Source of the DNA: an uncultured Lachnospiraceae bacterium
Lineage (GTDB): Bacteria > Bacillota > Clostridia > Lachnospirales > Lachnospiraceae
Assembly: GCA_910579395.1 (NCBI GenBank)
Contig: CAJTUC010000004.1
Coordinates: 62,001-126,000 of the forward strand
Direction of reading: 5' to 3'
Length of the DNA stretch: 64,000 nt
The notes under the pieces: model-generated
The model's database searches: none
Seen by the model: only the letters and a program-made list of their open reading frames with translations
What the model was told of the DNA's origin: nothing
Translations under genes and position numbers: made by a program
Shown here: in pieces, positions 28,337 to 36,728 of the stretch
Layout: every line of letters begins with the position of its first letter
Numbering within the stretch: the first letter of the stretch is position 1

Positions 28337-28546
28337 CTAGTAAACGATTGTTTTTACCCACTCTACCAATGGTCCTTCTTTGTGAATATCGATATATCTC
28401 TTAAATAACGCCTTACTTTCCGATGTATGGCTTTGCGTTATGATCGTGTCATTTAGGAATATTATACACGCTATCGGTAATTCATTTTTTTCCAATGCCT
28501 CTTCTGCCAGATTTATGACAAGCTTCATCTTTTCATTTACAGTCAT
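28337..28546 (-). pseudogene. Remnant of a cytidine/deoxycytidylate deaminase-like gene
   Basis: The 69-residue frame begins like small zinc-dependent nucleoside deaminases (LAEEALEKNELPIACIIFLND) but diverges after about residue 45 and stops. It lacks the HAE and PCxxC zinc-binding motifs needed for activity. It lies 41 bp after the ABC exporter genes on the same strand. The best reading is a 5' fragment left by a deletion; a short independent gene cannot be excluded. Confidence 0.55.
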
Positions 28547-28587
28547 ATCTTTTCATCCTCATTTTTTTCTTAACAGCAGCATTTCTC

Positions 28588-30327
28588 TCATGCTTTGCTC
28601 CCCGACAATTCCACCAGCCTTTGATAGACGCCGTTCTGTTCCATCAGTTCGGTATGTCTGCCCTGTTCACATACTTTTCCGCCGCTGATGACGTATATCA
28701 TATCCGCTTTTTCAATGGTCGAAAGCCTGTGCGCCACCACGAGCGTCGTGCGACCGCCCATAAGCGCCTCAATTCCTTTTTGGACAAGCTGCTCGCTCTC
28801 CGAATCCAGAGCAGAAGTCGCTTCATCCAGAAGCAGTATCGGCGCATTCCGGATAAATGCGCGGGCGATCGCAATCCGCTGGCGCTGCCCGCCCGACAGG
28901 CTTTCTCCGCGTTCTCCTACCATTGTATCATATCCATCCGGAAATTCCATGATAAACGCATGGGCATAAGCCCGCTTTGCCGCCTCAATAACTTCCTCGT
29001 CACTCGCATCCAACCTTCCGTATCGTATATTTTCTTTTATGCTCGTCGTAAAAAGATAGGCATCCTGCGGCACATAAGCAATGTTTTTCCGCAGTTCATC
29101 CGGGGTATGACAGGATAACGGCTTCCCCAGCACACCGATAACGCCGCTGTTTAGCTGATAAAAGCCCAGAAGCAGTTTGACTATCGTGCTCTTACCGCCG
29201 CCGCTCTCTCCCACAAGTGCGGCCATTTTTCCTCTGTCTACCGTAATATCCACACCATCCAATATTTTTTCCCGGCCATCATAAGAAAATGCTGCATCGC
29301 GCATGATAATGCCGCAGTCATTCACGAAAGAAGCACTGTCCACATCTATCCCGTTGTCCCTGTAATGTTCGGGCTGTACCGGCTGATCCAGAATCTCAAA
29401 TACACGGTCGGCAAGAACAAAGGAATCGATCAGACAGCCCCATGCCCTGCCGATATTGCTCAGAAAAAACGTTACCATGCCCTGCAAACTGAGAATCGCC
29501 ACCACCGTACCAAAATCCACCAGACCCGCAAACGACATAAATACGCCGACTAACAGGATAACAATATTACACAAAAAGCCAAAGGCCCACTCCACCGCCT
29601 GCACATCAGACATTCTGCGAAAGCGCTTCATTGTATGAAAGGCAGCATCCTCATTGACATCGGAATATCGTTTTACCATAACGCGCGCTCCGGAGAACAT
29701 CTTAATGACATCGAGCCCCGCCAGAATATCGGTCAGGCTTTCCGTACAGGAAGCAAACAGTTTCTGTATCCTGACCGCCATATCGCGAAGCGGCTTTGAA
29801 AGCACCATATTGATTCTCACAGATATCACGCTCAACGCAAGCACCATAAGCCCTATCCGCGGATCCAACATCATAATGATCGCGATAGCGGATACCCCCA
29901 TGATCACGGGGTTTATGACCTGCGAATGCCTGTTTGCAAGAGAATTCTTGATATCCTCTACATTAAAACACAGTTTTTGTATGGAATCCGCCGTATGATG
30001 CCCCTCGAAGTAGGACATTGGCAGACGGAACAAATGAGTCATTACCCGCAGGCGGAGCCTTGCCATGATCAGACGGATCTGATACATATAAGTATAAATA
30101 ATGAGACATCTTGCCATGCTCACGGTCAGAACGACCGCTGCCAGCCACAGCCCCGAACGAAACAAAGCCCTATCGGATGCCGTCACCGCATTGATGATCT
30201 TTTGATAAAATAATGCGTTCATCGCGCTGACAAATACGTCCGTAGCCGGAATCAGCAGCAGGCAAAACCAGTATATACCAGATTTTTCAAAAAGTGACAT
30301 ATATTTTTTCAGTCTTGTAATTGTCAT
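28588..30327 (-). CDS. ABC exporter half-transporter, subunit 2
   Basis: Fused membrane and ATPase protein of about 579 residues: six helices in residues about 15-320, then Walker A GESGGGKST, signature LSGGQRQRIAIARA, Walker B ILLLDEATSALD and the H-loop VVAHRLST. It forms the second half of a heterodimer with the preceding gene. The start lies in the double-start motif (ATG 30339 or 30327), and the stop of the preceding gene is inside that motif, so translation is tightly coupled. AraC-linked exporter pairs of this type are known for siderophore, peptide or drug traffic; the substrate here is unknown. Confidence 0.92.
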   Translation of the reverse strand: MTITRLKKYMSLFEKSGIYWFCLLLIPATDVFVSAMNALFYQKIINAVTASDRALFRSGLWLAAVVLTVSMARCLIIYTYMYQIRLIMARLRLRVMTHLFRLPMSYFEGHHTADSIQKLCFNVEDIKNSLANRHSQVINPVIMGVSAIAIIMMLDPRIGLMVLALSVISVRINMVLSKPLRDMAVRIQKLFASCTESLTDILAGLDVIKMFSGARVMVKRYSDVNEDAAFHTMKRFRRMSDVQAVEWAFGFLCNIVILLVGVFMSFAGLVDFGTVVAILSLQGMVTFFLSNIGRAWGCLIDSFVLADRVFEILDQPVQPEHYRDNGIDVDSASFVNDCGIIMRDAAFSYDGREKILDGVDITVDRGKMAALVGESGGGKSTIVKLLLGFYQLNSGVIGVLGKPLSCHTPDELRKNIAYVPQDAYLFTTSIKENIRYGRLDASDEEVIEAAKRAYAHAFIMEFPDGYDTMVGERGESLSGGQRQRIAIARAFIRNAPILLLDEATSALDSESEQLVQKGIEALMGGRTTLVVAHRLSTIEKADMIYVISGGKVCEQGRHTELMEQNGVYQRLVELSGSKA

Positions 30328-30357
30328 TTTAACAACCATGCCTTTCTCTCAGCCTGC
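30325..30357 (-). promoter_or_regulatory. Double-start leader motif, copy 2 (ABC exporter)
   Basis: Minus strand GCAGGCTGAGAGAAAGGC is followed by ATG (30339), three codons and ATG (30327). The TGA of the upstream ABC gene is embedded in GGCTGAGAG. Confidence 0.85.
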
Positions 30358-32070
30358 ATACATGGAATAAAGCTTCGGGTAGACCCTGCCCCACTCCATC
30401 AATTCTTCATGCTTCCCGATTTCAGCCACTTTTCCATGATCTATAACAACAATATAATCTGCATTTTTTATCGTAGACAACCTGTGTGCGATCACGAGTG
30501 TCGTACGTCCTTCGGCCAGCCCGTCGAGCGCTTTCTGCACATCGGTCTCCGCCTGTACATCAAGGGCTGAAGTCGCCTCGTCCAAAAGAAGGATTGGCGC
30601 ATCTTTTAAAATCGCACGCGCAATGGAGATTCGCTGCACCTGTCCGCCCGAAAGACGTGACCCTCGCTCTCCCGCCATCGTATCATACCCGTTCGGCAGT
30701 TCTCCTATGAAACCGGCGGCATTCGCTGCTTCAGCCGCCATCCGAATTTCATCCTCAATCGCGCCGGACTTGCCCATGGCGATATTTTCTCCCACAGACA
30801 CCGGAAACAGATAGGCATTCTGGGACACATAGGCAAAACGAGTGCGCAATGCTTCCAGATTCCAGTCATCGAGTTTTACTCCTTCGACGAGAATACTTCC
30901 CTGCTGCGGCCGGTAAAATCCACACAAGAGGCGAAGCAATGTACTCTTTCCGCCTCCGCTCGCACCGACCACCGCCACAGTCTTACCCCTGGGAACCTGA
31001 AAGCTTATACCGTTCAGCACCTGGGCACCTTCTTCATAAGAAAAAGACACATCCCTGAATTCTATTGCCGGAACATTTTTCACACCGGACGCAACATTTC
31101 CCGTCGGTTCCACCGGTGTATTCAATATCTCAAACACTCTTTCCACTGCTGCCAGCGCTGTTTTGCTGTTAAAAATTCTGTTCGCCATGTCATTGATGAC
31201 TTCCACCATTTTCGGCAAAAGAGCAAAAAAAGCCACCAGACCGCCTATCGTCAATTTTCCCTGCAGGCAGAACCATCCTCCTGCAACAAGGCATAGTATA
31301 GACGAAAGCGTCCCCGACAAAGTCCAGAATGCCCGCCCCTTATACTGATTCCTGTCATTATGGATTGCCATATCCGTCATTTTCCTTACGTTTTCACGAT
31401 AATCTCCCAAAAGGGTCTCCTGAAGAGAGTAACTTTTGACTACCTCCATGCCGCCTATCATATCCGCCGAAGAACTGATGACATCTGCGGAGTACTGCAT
31501 ATACGCCTTAGAACCTGCCTTAAATTTCGTCGTCAGCGAAGCGCCAAAAGGCAGACACAGGAGCGTTGGCACAATAGAGATCAGAAACAATGGCGGATTG
31601 AGATACAGCATATAAATAAAATAAAAAAACAGCAGACAAGGGTTCATCATGACAAAAATCAGATCATCCTGTACAAAATTACTGATCCGGTTCACATCAT
31701 CCGTAAGCCTTGACAAGATATCTCCCGAACGGTTCTTTGCCATATATTCTGCGGTCACTCCGGTAATATGGGCTGCTGCATCGTCTTTCACATCCTGGAG
31801 TACTTTCGTCGCCACGCTTCCGGAGGCATACCGCGTGATCCAGGCGGCGCCGGATCCGGCCACAAGTATACCGACACACATTAAAACGATACGGACGATG
31901 TCCGTTAAAGTTCCCGCTGACAGCCCGTCAATAACACGCTTTAAGAGTTCAGAACCGGCAACACCGCACCCGGAGCATAATGCTCCGGCAAATAAAGATA
32001 GAAAGATGAACTTTCTGTGCTTTCCGACATACTTTAAAATCTGCCTGAAAATTTCCTGATCTGTTCTCAT
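30349..32070 (-). CDS. ABC exporter half-transporter, subunit 1
   Basis: Membrane/ATPase fusion of about 573 residues with six helices, Walker A GASGGGKST, signature LSGGQVQRISIARA, Walker B ILLLDEATSALD and H-loop VIAHRLST. The start ATG 32070 overlaps the stop of the AraC regulator (ATGA), so the frame extension upstream is not used. With the next gene it should make a heterodimeric type IV exporter in the membrane. Both ATP sites look intact from the motifs, unlike many heterodimers with one degenerate site. Confidence 0.92.
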   Translation of the reverse strand: MRTDQEIFRQILKYVGKHRKFIFLSLFAGALCSGCGVAGSELLKRVIDGLSAGTLTDIVRIVLMCVGILVAGSGAAWITRYASGSVATKVLQDVKDDAAAHITGVTAEYMAKNRSGDILSRLTDDVNRISNFVQDDLIFVMMNPCLLFFYFIYMLYLNPPLFLISIVPTLLCLPFGASLTTKFKAGSKAYMQYSADVISSSADMIGGMEVVKSYSLQETLLGDYRENVRKMTDMAIHNDRNQYKGRAFWTLSGTLSSILCLVAGGWFCLQGKLTIGGLVAFFALLPKMVEVINDMANRIFNSKTALAAVERVFEILNTPVEPTGNVASGVKNVPAIEFRDVSFSYEEGAQVLNGISFQVPRGKTVAVVGASGGGKSTLLRLLCGFYRPQQGSILVEGVKLDDWNLEALRTRFAYVSQNAYLFPVSVGENIAMGKSGAIEDEIRMAAEAANAAGFIGELPNGYDTMAGERGSRLSGGQVQRISIARAILKDAPILLLDEATSALDVQAETDVQKALDGLAEGRTTLVIAHRLSTIKNADYIVVIDHGKVAEIGKHEELMEWGRVYPKLYSMYAG

Positions 32071-32915
32071 ATGGATGACATTTCCTTTCTGAACTGCAGC
32101 GGAGACGAACCCGTAACCCTCTTGAAGCAATCGCTGAAATAAGTATTGCTGGAAAATCCGGCTTTCTTTGCAATCTCCGTCATTCCCTCGTCCGAATTTA
32201 CCAGAAGCTTTTGTGCATACAGTATCTTTTCATTCAGGACAAAAGCCGAATACGGCGTATGCAGACGGTTGATGAATATTTTGGACAAATACGACGGAGA
32301 AATATGAATCTGTTCTGCAGTTTCCTGCAAAGAGGGGCTTTTTTCAAGATTTGCCTTGACATATTCAATCGCCATGCCCAATTTGTCCTGTTTTGTTTCT
32401 TCATTTATGGTCGAAATTTCTTCCTCTTCATCCCGTCTGCTCAGACAGAATACAATCAGCTTATTCAAAAGACCTTTTAAAATAATTTCAGAATATTCAT
32501 TATAGGAATTCCATTCCTGTTCCATTTCCTTCAAAATATCAAGGACATTTTTCCGCAAAGATTCGTTTAAATGGATGACCGTCTGCTGACCAATGAGGAG
32601 TTCGTTAAAACATCTGACACCCATTACTTTAAGTAAATCGGATACCATGTAATCCGTAAATTTTATCAGCACGGTCTCACGCGGTCTGTCGGATATGTAG
32701 GACGAACGGTAATAAACATTCTGCGGTATAAAAGAGATATCTCCTTCCTGTAGAACACACATACCCTCCGGAGAATAGGAAAGATTCTCACCTCTTATCA
32801 AATAGGAAAGTCCGTAAAAATCCGTGTATGCCTCCGCTGCGGTCATCTCATAACGCGGCGGGCGGCGGGAATGATGATAGCTAAAATTATATCCTGCTTT
32901 TAATGGAAGCGGCAT
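32067..32915 (-). CDS. AraC family transcriptional regulator
   Basis: A 282-residue regulator with an N-terminal cupin-like ligand domain and a C-terminal pair of helix-turn-helix motifs (LQETAEQIHISPSYLSKIF and MTEIAKKAGFSSNTYFSDCF, ending in KRVTGSSPLQFRKEM). It overlaps both the upstream XRE-PurM gene and the downstream exporter gene, so all belong to one transcript. A local regulatory role over the exporter operon in response to a small ligand is inferred. Confidence 0.93.
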   Translation of the reverse strand: MPLPLKAGYNFSYHHSRRPPRYEMTAAEAYTDFYGLSYLIRGENLSYSPEGMCVLQEGDISFIPQNVYYRSSYISDRPRETVLIKFTDYMVSDLLKVMGVRCFNELLIGQQTVIHLNESLRKNVLDILKEMEQEWNSYNEYSEIILKGLLNKLIVFCLSRRDEEEEISTINEETKQDKLGMAIEYVKANLEKSPSLQETAEQIHISPSYLSKIFINRLHTPYSAFVLNEKILYAQKLLVNSDEGMTEIAKKAGFSSNTYFSDCFKRVTGSSPLQFRKEMSSI

Positions 32916-34177
32916 TGTAATTCCCCCTTACTCCAAACCTTTTTTCCTTTGTGTCCATCATCCGTTTCTATCCGTCCGATGCGCCAACACTCTGTATACT
33001 CCCCAATCACTTTCATAGCTTCTTTCCATTTTTTTTCCGGCACGGCTGCCACCATGCCGATTCCCATATGAAAATGACGCGCAAATACATTTTCCCCAAT
33101 CATATCCTGTGCCAAAAGGAACTGATACAAGGGCATGACCGGAACCGAATCCAGTTCGATACATGCTCCCAGTCCTTCCGGTATTTCCGTCCAGTTCCTA
33201 TTCCCCAACAGGGCAGGATCGAGTCGAAAGGCCATATGCAGATATCCTTTTTCCTGCAGTGCCATGATTTCTCTTGCAAATGCTGAATTTGCCTTCATCA
33301 GCTCATCAAGAAAAAATTTATCTTTATCGAGCCTGGCATGATAAAGCTCCGGTTTTTTATCCAGTATGACCTTCACGATCGGATAGTTCGTCCCTGCTAT
33401 CCCCTCTGTTTTCATGCCGATCAGGATATCTCCTTCTTCCAGGCGGTCCCCAGTCAGCAGTTTATCCCTGTCCTGAACGCCTACGACCGTAACGCATACT
33501 TTATATTCTTCCGGCGTAAAATTAACTGGCTGGGCAGCAATCTCCATTCCGGTAAAGGAGACCATATTTTTATCGCAGACATCTCGGAATGCCTGTGCCA
33601 TCAAATAAAGCTGTTCTTGATCATAATTTCCACAAATTACCATTGCTTTCAGGATTACCGGCTTCATGCCGTGCTGCAATACAAAATTCATAGCATTGGC
33701 GGCTGCATCCATACAAATCTCCTGGTTATACCGATATTTTTCCGCCAACTTTTCCTTAGAACCCGGCACGCAGATAATACAGGAATATATCGGCTCTTTC
33801 ATTTTTGAAGTATCTATTTGAAACAGACAGGCATCCGCATAGTCTGCGGACAAGATTGCCGCATCCTTCGAATTAAGTTTCATGATATCCTCTTTCAGAA
33901 CATGCAGTTTCCGCGTATCCAACCCTGCATCCATGTAGGAAATTTTTCTGTTCTTCCATTCATTTTCATTCAGCAGCATGTCGGCCGTCACATGTAACAG
34001 GTTAGAAATTTCATATAACATCTCAACCGTAGGTAGACTCTTTCCCGACTCCCACTTCGAAACGGCCTGATAAGAGATATGCAGTAAATCCGCAAGTTCT
34101 CTTTGCGTGATACCCTTTTCTTTTCTGAAAAAAGCAATTCTTTTCCCAATTTCTTCCTTATTCAGCAGAACGTCCAC
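32900..34177 (-). CDS. XRE helix-turn-helix fused to a PurM/AIR-synthase-like domain
   Basis: About 425 residues. Residues 1-75 are an XRE domain (GKRIAFFRKEKGITQRELAD, ISYQAVSKWESGKSLP). The rest resembles the PurM/AIR synthase fold: YMDAGLDT near the domain start, GDILIGMKTEGIAGTN in the middle, and FHMGIGMVAAVPEKKW near the end. These match the PurM landmarks YKDAGVD, GDVLIGL and NMGIGMV. Several ATP/FGAM-site residues appear changed, so it may be a nucleotide-sensing regulator rather than an enzyme. The start is uncertain: GTG 34177 follows GGGAAAGG closely, and GTG 34207 gives ten more residues. It heads the AraC/ABC-exporter operon and overlaps araC by 16 bp. Confidence 0.82.
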   Translation of the reverse strand: MDVLLNKEEIGKRIAFFRKEKGITQRELADLLHISYQAVSKWESGKSLPTVEMLYEISNLLHVTADMLLNENEWKNRKISYMDAGLDTRKLHVLKEDIMKLNSKDAAILSADYADACLFQIDTSKMKEPIYSCIICVPGSKEKLAEKYRYNQEICMDAAANAMNFVLQHGMKPVILKAMVICGNYDQEQLYLMAQAFRDVCDKNMVSFTGMEIAAQPVNFTPEEYKVCVTVVGVQDRDKLLTGDRLEEGDILIGMKTEGIAGTNYPIVKVILDKKPELYHARLDKDKFFLDELMKANSAFAREIMALQEKGYLHMAFRLDPALLGNRNWTEIPEGLGACIELDSVPVMPLYQFLLAQDMIGENVFARHFHMGIGMVAAVPEKKWKEAMKVIGEYTECWRIGRIETDDGHKGKKVWSKGELQCRFH

Positions 34178-34221
34178 CTGCCTTTCCCATTCATTCAGTC
34201 TTAGCACATTTTTAATATATC

Positions 34222-34229
34222 ATACCGAT
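34222..34229 (-). promoter_or_regulatory. Likely -10 of the XRE-PurM operon
   Basis: On the minus strand TATGATAT lies about 15 bases before the GTG at 34207, with no clear -35. If used, the leader would be very short, favouring the inner GTG 34177 as start. Confidence 0.4.
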
Positions 34230-34284
34230 ATTTATGTAGCAAGAAACGGGAACGCGAGTTGCTCTAAGCGAATATCAACTGGTG

Positions 34285-34319
34285 GTTGAGAATTGCATAT
34301 CATATAATTCTCAACTTTT
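34285..34319 (+). terminator. Hairpin with T-tail upstream of regulator debris
   Basis: GTTGAGAATT/AATTCTCAAC forms a perfect 10-bp stem with a loop of about 11 nt, followed on the plus strand by TTTTT. No intact plus-strand gene precedes it, so it may be a leftover of a deleted gene. Confidence 0.55.
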
Positions 34320-34324
34320 TCCAT

Positions 34325-34385
34325 TCACCTATCCTCCATAATTCCGCTTTGCGGAATCTCAAATCAGTCGGGAGAATGCCGCTTT
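34325..34385. repeat. Truncated copy of the intergenic element (SD end)
   Basis: TCCTCCATAATTCCG-ctttg-CGGAATCTCAAATC followed by GGGAGAATGCCGCTTTTTAG matches the segment at 42029-42103, including the ATTCCG hairpin, the embedded GGAGG on the minus strand and the GAATG hairpin. The copy breaks off where the XRE remnant begins. Confidence 0.7.
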
Positions 34386-34557
34386 TTAGGCATCAAAGAA
34401 CTGCGGCTGGCAAAACAAATCAGCCAATCCTCTCTTTGTGAGAATATATGCAGTAAAGAATATATATCAAAAATAGAAAACGGGTATAAAATACCCTCTG
34501 ATAAAATAGTAAAAGATATTTTTAACAGACTGGGGGAAATATTTCAGCATTCTACCC
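34386..34557 (+). pseudogene. Remnant of an XRE-type regulator
   Basis: The plus-strand frame reads LGIKELRLAKQISQSSL, then SKEYISKIENGYKIPS and IVKDIFNRLGEIFQHS, a recognisable helix-turn-helix N-terminus of the Rgg/TPR-regulator kind. There is no start codon in frame and no C-terminal part. It is fused to a truncated intergenic repeat, so it is debris. Confidence 0.7.
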
Positions 34558-34558
34558 A

Positions 34559-34765
34559 ATGCTTTCGATTGCCGAACTCATCGAGTTTAACGCCGATAAG
34601 AAACAGATTGACGATTATCTTGCGAAACATAAAATTGAGAATTGTATGCTGTACTTAGACGAATTATCCGTAAAAGCGCTTGGTATCACAAAAGATTTTT
34701 ATCATATTGAAGAAGTATTGAATTATCAATTATATACACTGGAAGAATTATGCACTTCCCCTTAA
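34559..34765 (+). CDS. Hypothetical 68-residue protein or gene fragment
   Basis: Frame from ATG 34559: MLSIAELIEFNADKKQIDDY onward, rich in charged residues with a plausible helical pattern, but no recognised family and no clear ribosome site. It directly follows the XRE remnant in another frame, so it may be the tail of the same or another broken gene. I do not recognise it. Confidence 0.35.
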   Translation: MLSIAELIEFNADKKQIDDYLAKHKIENCMLYLDELSVKALGITKDFYHIEEVLNYQLYTLEELCTSP

Positions 34766-34818
34766 CTTCTTAAACAAGCTTGAAAATAAGATAAAAACAT
34801 CAAATCCCCACTGATTTT

Positions 34819-34849
34819 AAAAAAAAGCATATCTCAGATATGCTTTTTT
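34819..34849. terminator. Bidirectional terminator
   Basis: AAAAAAGCATATCTCAGATATGCTTTTTT: GCATATCT/AGATATGC type stem with A-run and T-run on the two sides. It serves the AlkZ-related/EVE gene (minus), whose stop overlaps it, and the plus-strand debris. Confidence 0.85.
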
Positions 34850-35987
34850 AAATAGATTTCTCCATCTCGCTTTTCAATTCCGCCGGCATATTCCTTGGCC
34901 CCCGGACCGCGTATACACCAAACTGCTTCATCCGCTCAAACGACCATACTCCTGACTCATACTTCTCCAGAAGTTCCACTTTCATCGCATTCTTCACGGT
35001 CAGATTCTCATCCGAAAAACTGTAGGGAATATCGACTTCTATTGCCTTACATTTATACAGGATAGAGGAATACGGTGCTGCCACATACATGTAAATCATA
35101 TCACCTACATGGATATCGCTGCTCTGCTTCCAAGTCACAATATTAGAAGCCTCAAATGCACCAACCACATCGTAATATTTCGGATTAGCCGGGATGATCC
35201 AGTCCTTTGCCTCAGTACGATTTGACTTCCTCTTCTGCAGAGCGCCGTCTTTTGAAATCCCAAGCACTCTGCGAATCTGCGCTTCCGCAGCATTCGGATA
35301 TATCTCATTCATATGTTGTACTATCCGCTTCCAGGATTCTGCAGAATTTTCCCGATAGGCAGAAGTTACATGGTCATATCCCCAAAGGTGCTCCGGCGTG
35401 GAATACACGGCAATCGACCAGCCATAGCATTCACCCTTCTTATTTTTCCTCTGCCGGAAATCTCTCATGCAAAGATACAGCTTCATCTCAAGGTCAGTTA
35501 CCGTACCTTCAAAATTTTTCTCTCCGCCTTTTCCAAAGCCGGCATTCTGTTTTACCTCGAAGGAATACAATTCTGCATCCGCATTTTCTTCTGCAAAAAG
35601 GTCCATGATCTTCTTCTGGCGTATAGAAGCCTTTTCATCATCCCAAAGCGCATCGAAGTCGTACCCATCCCTGCGGTAATTTGCAAAACGGGGGAACCAT
35701 TCCCTGGAAATAAATCCGGCCTTCTTATCAAAAAACTTGCCATAAGCCACTTCTCCGCTTCTGGCAATGCGCTCTCTCCATTCCCACGGATCGCGCTCAG
35801 GATCTCCGCTCCACCAATACTCCGACACAGTCCTCTCTTCCAGTGAAAACCCTGGAATATCATTTTTGAACAACGGCAGGAAACCAATTTTGTTTATATA
35901 TGTAATTGCTTCTTCTACTGTATGAATGCACGCAGGGTCATCCTCGCGGACACCATGCATGACCCATGTACCTGATTCGTTTGCCAT
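34848..35987 (-). CDS. AlkZ-related protein fused to a C-terminal EVE domain
   Basis: A 379-residue protein. The N-terminal part (about 1-250) resembles AlkZ/YcaQ-related winged-helix proteins of Clostridia (ERTVSEYWWSGDPERDPWEW, then GYDHVTSAYRENSAESWKRI). The C-terminal part (about 260-375) has an EVE/PUA-like pattern: KDWIIPANPKYYDVVGAF, then VTWKQSSDIHVGDMIYMYVA. EVE domains bind modified DNA bases and occur in restriction and other defence systems; AlkZ relatives are DNA glycosylases. A role in recognising or excising modified bases is inferred. The start is in the double-start motif (ATG 35999 or 35987). It lies in an accessory islet beside a decayed toxin-antitoxin pair. Confidence 0.72.
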   Translation of the reverse strand: MANESGTWVMHGVREDDPACIHTVEEAITYINKIGFLPLFKNDIPGFSLEERTVSEYWWSGDPERDPWEWRERIARSGEVAYGKFFDKKAGFISREWFPRFANYRRDGYDFDALWDDEKASIRQKKIMDLFAEENADAELYSFEVKQNAGFGKGGEKNFEGTVTDLEMKLYLCMRDFRQRKNKKGECYGWSIAVYSTPEHLWGYDHVTSAYRENSAESWKRIVQHMNEIYPNAAEAQIRRVLGISKDGALQKRKSNRTEAKDWIIPANPKYYDVVGAFEASNIVTWKQSSDIHVGDMIYMYVAAPYSSILYKCKAIEVDIPYSFSDENLTVKNAMKVELLEKYESGVWSFERMKQFGVYAVRGPRNMPAELKSEMEKSI

Positions 35988-36017
35988 CTTAATATTCATG
36001 CCTTTCTCTCAGACTGC
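35985..36017 (-). promoter_or_regulatory. Double-start leader motif, copy 3 (AlkZ-related/EVE)
   Basis: Minus strand CTGAGAGAAAGGC is followed by ATG (35999), AATATTAAG and ATG (35987). GCAGTCTGAGAG upstream matches copies 1 and 2. Confidence 0.85.
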
Positions 36018-36038
36018 GACTTTTGGAATGCCTCTCTT

Positions 36039-36463
36039 TTATAGATAATCCTGTGATGCTTTAATATACTCACCAAGTGTTGCCAATAGTCCATGCCTCT
36101 TAATAACATCAGCGCAATATTTCTTGTAAATCGATTTCAATCCTTTGAACGACCACGCTCATATTTTACCAGTTCGTGCCTGGCAATATTATTAAAAATC
36201 GTCGTATATTTTGAATCTGTACCATACAAACCGCCTTCATTAACAATAGCCACATTCTTCCCTTTGTATGTATCAACAAAGGCTTTGGCATCGCCATCCA
36301 ACTCATTATACACCTCTTCATGAATATAAATATCCGTAAAACTTTCAAACAAAGGCTTAATGTACAGCTGTTTCATATTCTCAAATAAGCAGTTTTCATC
36401 AGATACACGATTCTATATTCCTACCATGAAAATATTGGCATCAAATAGAATTGACTTATTCAA
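36039..36463 (-). pseudogene. PIN-domain toxin pseudogene
   Basis: Starting at TTG 36463 the frame reads NKSILFDANIFMVGI, then an in-frame TAG, then NRVSDENCLFENMKQLYIKP and, further on, EEVYNELDGDAKAF. Near 36140 the frame shifts by one base and continues coherently as LKSIYKKYCADVIKRHG to a TAA at 36039. The N-terminal Asp of ILFDANIFM and the later acidic residues fit a PIN ribonuclease. One nonsense change plus one frameshift make it inactive. It lies 4 bp after an XRE antitoxin-like gene, the usual antitoxin-toxin order. Confidence 0.75.
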
Positions 36464-36467
36464 TAAA

Positions 36468-36728
36468 TTATGCAATGCAGTTTTCTTCAGCGGGGTTATC
36501 ATATACAAGGGAATCCGTTGTAGAATCTACAAAATATTCATCTGTACTTTTACCAGACAAGCTGCAGATACGACTAAGGATATCAATCGCAGATATTTGC
36601 TTACCATTTTCCAATAATGATAAAGTGGGTCTTTTTATTTCAAGCTTCTCTGCAAATGCTGCCTGAGATTCTTTTCCTCGTAAAGCGACCAAATCTTCGC
36701 AAAACTTCTTTCCATTAAATTCCTTCAT
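36468..36728 (-). CDS. XRE family regulator, probable antitoxin partner of the PIN gene
   Basis: An 86-residue protein with an XRE helix-turn-helix (SQAAFAEKLEIKRPTLSLLE, then NGKQISAIDILSRIC). It lies immediately upstream of the broken PIN gene on the same strand, suggesting an XRE antitoxin that also autoregulates. The start ATG 36728 is directly next to the palindrome GACAAACTTGTTTGTC, the edge of an intergenic repeat element. The reading frame is intact although its toxin is not. Confidence 0.75.
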   Translation of the reverse strand: MKEFNGKKFCEDLVALRGKESQAAFAEKLEIKRPTLSLLENGKQISAIDILSRICSLSGKSTDEYFVDSTTDSLVYDNPAEENCIA

